In this document: piece after piece, positions 58,155 through 64,000 of the stretch
Layout of the letters: the number at the start of each line of letters is the position of its first letter
Position numbering within the stretch: the first letter of the stretch is position 1
Source of the DNA: Thiocystis violascens DSM 198
Lineage (GTDB): Bacteria > Pseudomonadota > Gammaproteobacteria > Chromatiales > Chromatiaceae
Direction of reading: 5' to 3'
Assembly: GCF_000227745.2 (NCBI RefSeq)
Contig: NC_018012.1
Location: 3,279,501 to 3,343,500, forward strand
DNA: 64,000 nt
Made by a program: the position numbers and the translations under genes
Notes under the pieces: generated by a model
Databases searched by the model: none
What the model was told of the DNA's origin: nothing
What the model saw: only the letters and a program-made list of their open reading frames with translations

Positions 58155-58912
58155 TGACAGACACCACTTCCCTCAAGCCGATCGCCGATCTCGCCAGCGG
58201 GCATACCGTGCGCCGCTACGATCAGGAACTCGCGAAACTGCGCGGGATCATCCTGGAGATGGGCGAGCGCGTGGTGGAGCAGACGCAGTCCGCCGTGAGG
58301 GCGCTGGTGGATCGGGAGGACAGCCAGGCGTTCCGGGTGCTCGACCGTGAACCCCAGATCGATTTTCTGTCGCTCGATGCCGACGAGGAAGTCTTCCTGG
58401 TGATTGCGCGCCGCCAGCCCACGGCGGTCGACCTGCGCATCGTCCTGGCCCTGTCCAAGATTGCCGACGACGTGGAGCGCGCGGGCGACAAGGCGGTGCG
58501 CATCGCCCGCCAGGCGCTGGAGTTGCGGGATCTGGGTGCCGGTGCCGACCTGCTGTCGGAGGCCTTGAGAGATGCGCTGCGTCAGCTCGACGACAAAGCC
58601 TGCTGCATGTTCGAGCGCGGCATCAAGGCCGTGGCCACCTTCGACGTCGCGCTCGCGCTGCATATTTTCGAGGATGAGTCGAGCCTCTATCAGGCCTCCC
58701 ACGAGGCGCGCAAACTCCTGGGCGAGCAGGATCGAGAGGGTCTGACACCGCGCCAGGCCGTCTGTCTGCTGACCACCGCCCACGCCCTGGAACGCATCGG
58801 CAATCACGCCTCCAACATCGCCGAGCAGGTGATTTACGTGGCGCTCGGGCAGGATGTCCGCTACCGCAATCGCGAAATCCTCATCGAGACCCTGCGTCAC
58901 CACGGGTATTGA
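58154..58912 (+). CDS. phoU: phosphate signalling protein PhoU
   Basis: A 252-residue PhoU, an all-helical cytoplasmic protein linking the Pst transporter to repression of the PhoBR two-component system at high phosphate. It has two three-helix bundles, each with a metal-binding E-x-x-x-D motif: KIADDVERAGDKAVRIA in the first and ALERIGNHASNIAEQV in the second. Length and order match the family. It closes the pst operon by a one-base overlap with pstB. No phoB/phoR follows. Confidence 0.95.
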   Translation: MTDTTSLKPIADLASGHTVRRYDQELAKLRGIILEMGERVVEQTQSAVRALVDREDSQAFRVLDREPQIDFLSLDADEEVFLVIARRQPTAVDLRIVLALSKIADDVERAGDKAVRIARQALELRDLGAGADLLSEALRDALRQLDDKACCMFERGIKAVATFDVALALHIFEDESSLYQASHEARKLLGEQDREGLTPRQAVCLLTTAHALERIGNHASNIAEQVIYVALGQDVRYRNREILIETLRHHGY

Positions 58913-59378
58913 ACCCGTCACGACGACGGTCGGCCTTGAATCGGGCGTGGCGATTGTGTTTCAGCATTGTCATTCCGCCTCGGACGCCGGACAATCCAAG
59001 CCGCGTCCAGGATCGTAACGAGTAAAAAAATCCGTTTAGGTGATTTACGGGAATGACTTTACAGATTTCCGTTCGTCCTGAGCTTGGTCGAAGCCTGTCA
59101 TGAGCTTGTCGAATGGGACGGGCGGAAATCGCGCTCCGAGACCGACATTGCATCCGTTCATGGTTCGACCCTTCGACGGGCTCAGGACTCACCACGAACG
59201 GATGCAATGTCACCACGAAAGTGGGCATGAGCTTTTCCGGAAATCGCCTTGGCAACGACAACGACAATGGCGTCAAGAGTATTCGCGAATGGACTTTTTT
59301 TAGCTTACTCATGAACCTTTTCATCGCGAGCTGGCGTTGACACCCTTCACCTTCATCCTAATGACTGGAGATCCGACC
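58913..59378. other. intergenic region with the long palindrome at 59144
   Basis: A region of about 465 bases between phoU and the ferritin-like gene. A degenerate GTTCGTCCTGAGCTTGGTCG unit (about 59070-59090) resembles half of the palindrome family that follows at 59144-59211. No gene is supported. The promoter of the ferritin-like gene should lie in the last 150 bases. Confidence 0.6.
59144..59211. repeat. CCGTTC-type long palindrome
   Basis: Arms GACATTGCATCCGTTCATGG and ACGAACGGATGCAATGTC form an almost perfect hairpin around TTCGACCCTTCGACGGGCTC. It has the shared core with yet another outer arm (GACATTGCAT). Confidence 0.85.
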
Positions 59379-59666
59379 ATGGCGAACGAGGGCTATCACG
59401 AGCCGACCGAAGAACTGTCCGACGAAACCCGCGACATGCACCGGGCCATCATTTCACTGATGGAAGAACTGGAAGCGGTCGACTGGTACAACCAGCGGGT
59501 CGATGTCTGCAAGGACGCGGATCTTCAGGCGATCCTGGCGCACAATCGCGACGAAGAGAAGGAGCATGCCGCCATGGTATTGGAATGGATCCGCCGCAAG
59601 GATCCAAGCTTCGACAAGGAACTCAAGGATTATCTCTTTACCGACAAGGTCATCGCGCACCATTGA
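59379..59666 (+). CDS. EncFtn-type ferritin-like protein, short form
   Basis: A 95-residue encapsulated-ferritin-like protein. The family core is clear: THD-like start (NEGYHEPTEELSDETRDMHR), then AIISLMEELEAVDWYNQRVD, then the iron-site segment HNRDEEKEHAAMVLEWIRR. The E-x-x-H and E-W-x-Y pattern supplies the ferroxidase site formed at the dimer interface. Known EncFtn proteins such as that of Rhodospirillum rubrum carry a C-terminal targeting peptide for the encapsulin shell. Here the protein ends at IAHH soon after the core, and no encapsulin gene follows. A GGAG site precedes ATG 59379. Confidence 0.88.
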   Translation: MANEGYHEPTEELSDETRDMHRAIISLMEELEAVDWYNQRVDVCKDADLQAILAHNRDEEKEHAAMVLEWIRRKDPSFDKELKDYLFTDKVIAHH

Positions 59667-59677
59667 TCGGAATCCGC

Positions 59678-60409
59678 ATGGAAACCGCCACGCTCACCAT
59701 TCTGTTCGACAATTATCCGGGCCTGCCCGGACTCCAGACTCTCTGGGGTTTCTCCGCACTCATCCGCACGCCGGCTCGGACCGTCCTCTTCGATACCGGG
59801 AGCAACGGCCGCGCTCTGCTCAAGAACATGCGCGCGCTGGACATCGACCCCGCCGGTCTGGACATGGTTTTTCTCTCCCATGCGCACTGGGATCACATCG
59901 GCGGTCTGGACTCGATCCTGGAACTCAACCCGAACGTGACGGTGGTCATCCACGAGGGGTTTTCCAGGCATCTCGTCCATGACCTGCAAGGTCTCTGCGG
60001 CGAGTTGATCGTCGTCGGCTCCGAACCCCGCGAACTGGCCCCCGGCCTTCGTTCCACCGGCATGCTGGCCGCCGATCCGCCGGAGCATGCGCTGGTTCTG
60101 GATCTGGACGAATCGCTTGCGATCATCGGCGGCTGCTCGCATCCGGGGATCGAACGGCTCGTCGAACAGACCCGATCCGCGGATGGCAAGCCCGTCCGTT
60201 GGGCGATTGGCGGTTTCCATCTGATGTACTCCGATGCCTCCGCCATCGCGCGGGCCATCGCATCGCTGCGCCAGCTTGGCGTCACCGAGGTGGTGCCGAC
60301 CCACTGCACCGGCGATGCCGCCCGGGCGGCGCTGCGTCAGGTCTATGGCGCGGGCTTTATCGAGGGCGGGGTCGGGCGCCGGATCGAACTGGTTCCACGA
60401 AGGCTGTAA
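59678..60409 (+). CDS. MBL-fold metallo-hydrolase (COG1237-like)
   Basis: A 243-residue metallo-beta-lactamase-fold hydrolase. The metal site reads LSHAHWDHIGG (about residue 70). Other ligands are likely in GCSHPGIERL and PTHCTGD. An N-terminal ILFDNYPGLPGLQTLWGFSA is typical of the COG1237 subgroup, named after a methanopterin-pathway phosphate-synthase-like member. The real substrate is unknown. It starts 11 bases after the ferritin-like gene and is probably cotranscribed with it. Whether the two act together is unclear. Confidence 0.85.
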   Translation: METATLTILFDNYPGLPGLQTLWGFSALIRTPARTVLFDTGSNGRALLKNMRALDIDPAGLDMVFLSHAHWDHIGGLDSILELNPNVTVVIHEGFSRHLVHDLQGLCGELIVVGSEPRELAPGLRSTGMLAADPPEHALVLDLDESLAIIGGCSHPGIERLVEQTRSADGKPVRWAIGGFHLMYSDASAIARAIASLRQLGVTEVVPTHCTGDAARAALRQVYGAGFIEGGVGRRIELVPRRL

Positions 60410-60793
60410 ACGCCTGACGCCGTTGCGCGCCGGCTATTATTCGGTTTGAACGTCACCGTTTGGCTTCCTCCGCCAGACAATCCGTGCAACTGGTCGCGTC
60501 AGGCGTTCGCGGTGCTCCTTCGGCATCGTTCAGCGCGAGCGCCGCGAGCCAATGCCGGAGCCGATCCACCCTCTATCCTTGCTTGGGTGCGAGTCCATGC
60601 GCGCAATGGTGCTTCGGCCCCAATCTCGTCACGCTTTACCCTTGGGCAATCCTGAGCAAGGGCAATAAATCGCCATTTTTCGCCACCGCCTCCCCCTCAA
60701 AATGACAAAATAGCGTCCCTTGTTTTGACACGCCGGCGCTTGCCGGTCTCAAAATTCCCTCAACGCAACCGACGAGAGAGACCAATCCAAACA
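60410..60793. other. intergenic region upstream of ppdK
   Basis: No gene is supported. A candidate -35 TTGACA lies at about 60726 with no good -10 beyond TCAAAAT. The leader just before ppdK is CGACGAGAGAGACC, with GAGAGA as the only possible ribosome site. Nothing else stands out. Confidence 0.45.
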
Positions 60794-63562
60794 ATGAATA
60801 CCACCACGAAACACGTTTTCGCCTTCGAGGACGGTGACGGCAAAAACAAACATCTGCTCGGCGGCAAGGGCGCCAATCTGTGCGAAATGACGCAGATCGG
60901 GCTGAATGTACCGCCGGGTTTCGTGATTTCGACCGCCGCCTGTCTGGACTATCTGGCCACGCCCGATCACACCTTGCCCGCCGGAATCATGGACGACGTG
61001 CACACGCAGATGCGCGCGCTGGAGCAGAAGACCGGCAAGGGGTTCGGCGATTCCGAGAACCCGTTGCTGGTTTCGGTGCGGTCGGGCTCGGCCATGTCCA
61101 TGCCGGGCATGATGGACACCATTCTCAACCTGGGCCTGAACGAACAGACCCTGCAGGGCGTGATCCGCGCCACCGGCGACGCCCGCTTTGGCTACGACGC
61201 CTATCGACGCTTCATCCAGCTCTTCGGCAAGGTGGCCTTGGGCGTCCATGACGAGGCGTTCGACAAGGAATTCGCGGCGATCAAGGAGGCTGCGCATGCC
61301 AAGCAGGACGTGGATCTGTCCGCGACCGACCTCAAGGAGACCGCCGAACGCTTTCTGAAGGTGGTGCAGAACGCGACCGGCCGTCCCTTCCCGTCCGATC
61401 CCTACGAACAACTGGAGATCGCGATCAAGGCGGTCTTCAATAGCTGGGGTGGCAAGCGCGCGGTCGACTACCGCAAGCAGTTCCATATCACCCCGGAGAT
61501 GGCCAACGGCACCGCGGTCAACGTGGTCACCATGGTGTTCGGCAACCGCGGCGACGACTCGGCCACCGGCGTGGCCTTCACCCGCAATCCGGCCTCCGGC
61601 GAGAACAAGCTCTACGGCGAGTATCTGGTCAATGCCCAGGGCGAGGACGTGGTCGCCGGTATTCGCACCCCCAAACCGATCGATCGGCTCAAGGTGGAGA
61701 TGCCGGAGATGGCCAAGCAACTCGACGAGTTGCGCGACAAGCTGGAATCCCATTATCACGAGGTCCAGGATTTCGAGTTCACCATCGAGCAGGGTCAGCT
61801 CTATTGTCTCCAGACCCGCAACGGCAAGATGAACACGGTCGCCATGGTGCGGACTTCGATCGAGATGGAGCAGGAGGGTCTGATCAACAAGCAACAGGCG
61901 TTGCTGCGCATCGCGCCCGATTCGCTGGAACAGATGCTGTTTCCTCGCCTGGATCCTACCGTCAAGGCCGACGCGGTCGCGCAGGGCCTGCCGGCCTCGC
62001 CGGGCGCGGCCTCGGGCATCGCGGTTTTCGATGCCGACCGTGCCGAGCAACTCGGTCATGAGCAGGGGCTAAAGGTCATCCTGGTACGCGAAGAAACCAA
62101 ACCCGAGGACATCCACGGCTTTTTCGCCGCCGAGGGCATTCTGACCTCGCGTGGCGGCAAGACCTCGCACGCTGCCGTGGTCGCGCGCGGCATGGGCAAA
62201 CCCTGTGTGGCGGGCGCCGAGGGAATCAGCGTGGATGTCGACCGGCGCGAGGCGCGGGTCGGGCTCACCAGCTTCAAGGAGGGCGATGTCATCACGCTCG
62301 ACGGCACCACCGGCAAGGTCTATCTGGGTGCCATCCCAACCGTGGAGCCGGACTTTACGCCGGAACTCAACACCCTGCTGGGCTGGGCGGACGCGGTGGC
62401 GCGGCTCAAGGTTCTGGCGAATGCCGACACCCCGGACGATGCCCGTCGGGCGCGTAGCTATGGCGCGGTCGGCATCGGTCTGGCGCGCACCGAACGCATG
62501 TTCAACGACGTGGAACGCCTGCCGATCGTGATCGAGATGATCGTCGCCGAGACGCCCGAAAAGCGTCAGGAGGCGCTCGATCGACTGCTGCCGCTCCAGC
62601 GCAAGGACTTCCGCGAGCTGTTCGAGGTGATGTCGCCGAATCCGGTCACCATCCGTCTGCTCGATCCGCCGATCCACGAGTTCCTGCCCGACGAGCATGT
62701 GCTGGAACGCGAGCTGTCGGAACTGCGGGTTCTCGCGCAGAACGCACGCGGCGTGACCGTCCTGGCCGGCGCCATGGGTCTGCTGCATGCCTCCGACGCC
62801 CTGCGTCACGAGGTCGACACCGCGCGCCGCCACATCGATCCGGCCGTGGTGGAAGAGGTCATCGCCAAGAAGGAAGCGATGCTGCGCAAGGTGCGGGCGC
62901 TCTACGAGACCAACCCCATGCTCGGTCATCGCGGCGTGCGGCTTGGCATCACCTTCCCCGAGATCTATCAGATGCAGGTGCGGGCGATCCTGGAGGCGGC
63001 GGCCGAATGCGCCAAGGCAGGGATCCAGGTCAAGCCCCAGATCAAGGTGCCCCAGGTCTGTACCGCAGCCGAACTGCGCAAGGTCAAGACCTTCGTCGAC
63101 ACCATCCATGCCGAGGTCGCCGAACGCTACGGCAAGCCGGTGAGCTTCAAGTTCGGCACCATGATCGAGGTGGTGCGGGCCTGTCTGCGCGCCGAGTCGC
63201 TAGCCGAGGAAGCCGAATTCTTCTCCTTCGGCACCAACGACCTGACCCAGGCGACCTTCTCCTTCTCGCGCGAGGATGCCGAGAACAAGTTCCTGCCGCT
63301 CTACAACCAGTCGGGCATCCTGCAGGACAACCCCTTCGATGTCCTGGACGTCAAGGGCGTCGGCAAGCTGATGAAACTGGCGGTGGACTGGGGGCGTTCG
63401 GTCAAGCCCGACCTGCATGTCGGCATCTGCGGCGAACACGGCGGCCATCCCGCCTCCATCGCCTTCTGTCACGAGGCCGGTCTGGATTATGTGAGCTGTT
63501 CGGGTCCGCGGGTGCCGGTGGCGCGTCTGGCGGCGGCGCATGCTGCGCTGCTGGCGGATTAA
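60794..63562 (+). CDS. ppdK: pyruvate, phosphate dikinase
   Basis: A 922-residue PPDK that interconverts pyruvate, ATP and phosphate with phosphoenolpyruvate, AMP and pyrophosphate. The N-terminal ATP-grasp domain begins HVFAFEDGDGKNKHLLGGKG and has VSVRSGSAMSMPGMMDTILN. The swivelling domain carries the phospho-histidine in LTSRGGKTSHAAVVARGMG (about H458). The C-terminal TIM barrel has ARTERMF, KFGTMIEVVRA and the catalytic cysteine in GICGEHGGHP (about C879). An internal ATG at 60794 with NTTTKHV is the expected start. It is monocistronic on the plus strand. Confidence 0.96.
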   Translation: MNTTTKHVFAFEDGDGKNKHLLGGKGANLCEMTQIGLNVPPGFVISTAACLDYLATPDHTLPAGIMDDVHTQMRALEQKTGKGFGDSENPLLVSVRSGSAMSMPGMMDTILNLGLNEQTLQGVIRATGDARFGYDAYRRFIQLFGKVALGVHDEAFDKEFAAIKEAAHAKQDVDLSATDLKETAERFLKVVQNATGRPFPSDPYEQLEIAIKAVFNSWGGKRAVDYRKQFHITPEMANGTAVNVVTMVFGNRGDDSATGVAFTRNPASGENKLYGEYLVNAQGEDVVAGIRTPKPIDRLKVEMPEMAKQLDELRDKLESHYHEVQDFEFTIEQGQLYCLQTRNGKMNTVAMVRTSIEMEQEGLINKQQALLRIAPDSLEQMLFPRLDPTVKADAVAQGLPASPGAASGIAVFDADRAEQLGHEQGLKVILVREETKPEDIHGFFAAEGILTSRGGKTSHAAVVARGMGKPCVAGAEGISVDVDRREARVGLTSFKEGDVITLDGTTGKVYLGAIPTVEPDFTPELNTLLGWADAVARLKVLANADTPDDARRARSYGAVGIGLARTERMFNDVERLPIVIEMIVAETPEKRQEALDRLLPLQRKDFRELFEVMSPNPVTIRLLDPPIHEFLPDEHVLERELSELRVLAQNARGVTVLAGAMGLLHASDALRHEVDTARRHIDPAVVEEVIAKKEAMLRKVRALYETNPMLGHRGVRLGITFPEIYQMQVRAILEAAAECAKAGIQVKPQIKVPQVCTAAELRKVKTFVDTIHAEVAERYGKPVSFKFGTMIEVVRACLRAESLAEEAEFFSFGTNDLTQATFSFSREDAENKFLPLYNQSGILQDNPFDVLDVKGVGKLMKLAVDWGRSVKPDLHVGICGEHGGHPASIAFCHEAGLDYVSCSGPRVPVARLAAAHAALLAD

Positions 63563-63589
63563 CCTGATCGAAGGGTCGTACTGACCAAA

Positions 63590-63618
63590 CCGGTTCCCAG
63601 GCCCTGCTTGGGAACCGG
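63590..63618. repeat. GGTTCCCA palindrome after ppdK
   Basis: CCGGTTCCCAG and CTTGGGAACCGG enclose a GCCCTG loop. No T run follows, so it is more likely a dispersed palindrome than an intrinsic terminator. It lies 28 bases past the ppdK stop. Confidence 0.6.
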
Positions 63619-63719
63619 AACCGAGTTCATCCAGCATCCCTTCCTACTCTCGGTCACGCTTCTCCGACCCGGTTCCTGAAAACTGGATTGGCACTCAGCG
63701 GGAGGAAACACAGGCCGCA

Positions 63720-64000
63720 TGAATACCAAGCCTTGGAAGACGAACGACCGGGGGAACTTCCAGCGAGAATCCTCGAAACATTCGCCTACCGCGCTCTGTC
63801 GGGAGTTGGATCAGGTTGTGGTGCTGGTGTCCGGCGAGCCACCAGAGGGTTTACTGGATGGCTTTGCAGACATCGCCCGGAATGCGGACCCGTCGTCAGA
63901 GTACGCCGCTCTGTTTCTGTTTCCTGGCATCGAACCGGGTTTGATCGTCGAGGCGGTAACGTGCGCCTCTCCGCTCATCCCGATCGTCAACATGACGGGC
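63720..64000 (+). CDS. hypothetical protein, cut by the window edge
   Basis: A reading frame open from ATG 63720 to the end of the window (at least 93 codons), preceded by GGGAGGAAA at a workable distance. It reads MNTKPWKTNDRGNFQRESSK then CRELDQVVVLVSGEPPEGLL and DGFADIARNADPSSEYAALF. There is no signal peptide. I do not recognise the family, and the missing C-terminus prevents further assignment. Confidence 0.6.

Noticed and set aside
63590..63618. Hairpin after ppdK as an intrinsic terminator
   Set aside because: No T run follows the stem, and the palindrome looks like a dispersed repeat.

Overview
The window looks like the chromosome of a purple sulfur bacterium (Chromatiaceae, Gammaproteobacteria). 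The best evidence is a 2[4Fe-4S] ferredoxin at 1804-2055 that reads as an Allochromatium vinosum type ferredoxin. The gammaproteobacterial order rpmH-rnpA-yidD-yidC-mnmE, the generally high GC and the many REP-like palindromes fit this. The genus is not resolved.

Region 1-19.7 kb is mostly core genome: gamma-glutamyltransferase, ferredoxin, coaD, rsmD with a pair of M16 peptidase genes, a six-PAS hybrid histidine kinase, a GspE-type ATPase, pyrD, tRNA-Leu, then rpmH, rnpA, yidD, yidC and mnmE. One insertion sequence (copy A of a resident IS5-type family) sits in the loop of a palindromic repeat at 2.8-4.0 kb.

Region 19.7-34 kb is accessory and eroded. It begins directly downstream of mnmE with a toxin-antitoxin pair whose toxin is broken. 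A P4-type integrase follows that is frameshifted and split by an IS630-type element, then a methyl-accepting chemotaxis gene split by an ISAs1-type element. Next come two head-to-tail copies (B, C) of the IS5-type element, an IS1595 remnant, a ferredoxin remnant and an IS701-type element. It ends in a lower-GC two-gene module (32556-34062) coding a nucleotidyltransferase-like DUF6932 protein and an unrecognised partner. This module is the best candidate here for an undescribed system.

Region 34-45.4 kb carries small accessory and stress genes: DUF1810 protein, glyoxalase I, LysE exporter, class D beta-lactamase, MtfA-like peptidase, pirin and an SDR oxidoreductase. The fourth IS copy (D), flanked by unmatched target triplets, follows. 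After it come a secreted transglutaminase-like protein behind a CTCG repeat and a PEP-CTERM metalloprotease.

Region 45.5-64 kb returns to core-like genes: an SLC13 permease, the iron-sulfur carrier ApbC, an EAL phosphodiesterase, dCTP deaminase, a queuosine precursor transporter and a GT4 glycosyltransferase. A complete Pho-regulated pstS-pstC-pstA-pstB-phoU operon with a visible Pho box follows. A short EncFtn-type ferritin without encapsulin, an MBL-fold hydrolase, pyruvate phosphate dikinase and a truncated gene at the right edge complete the window. No rRNA operon and no CRISPR array were seen.
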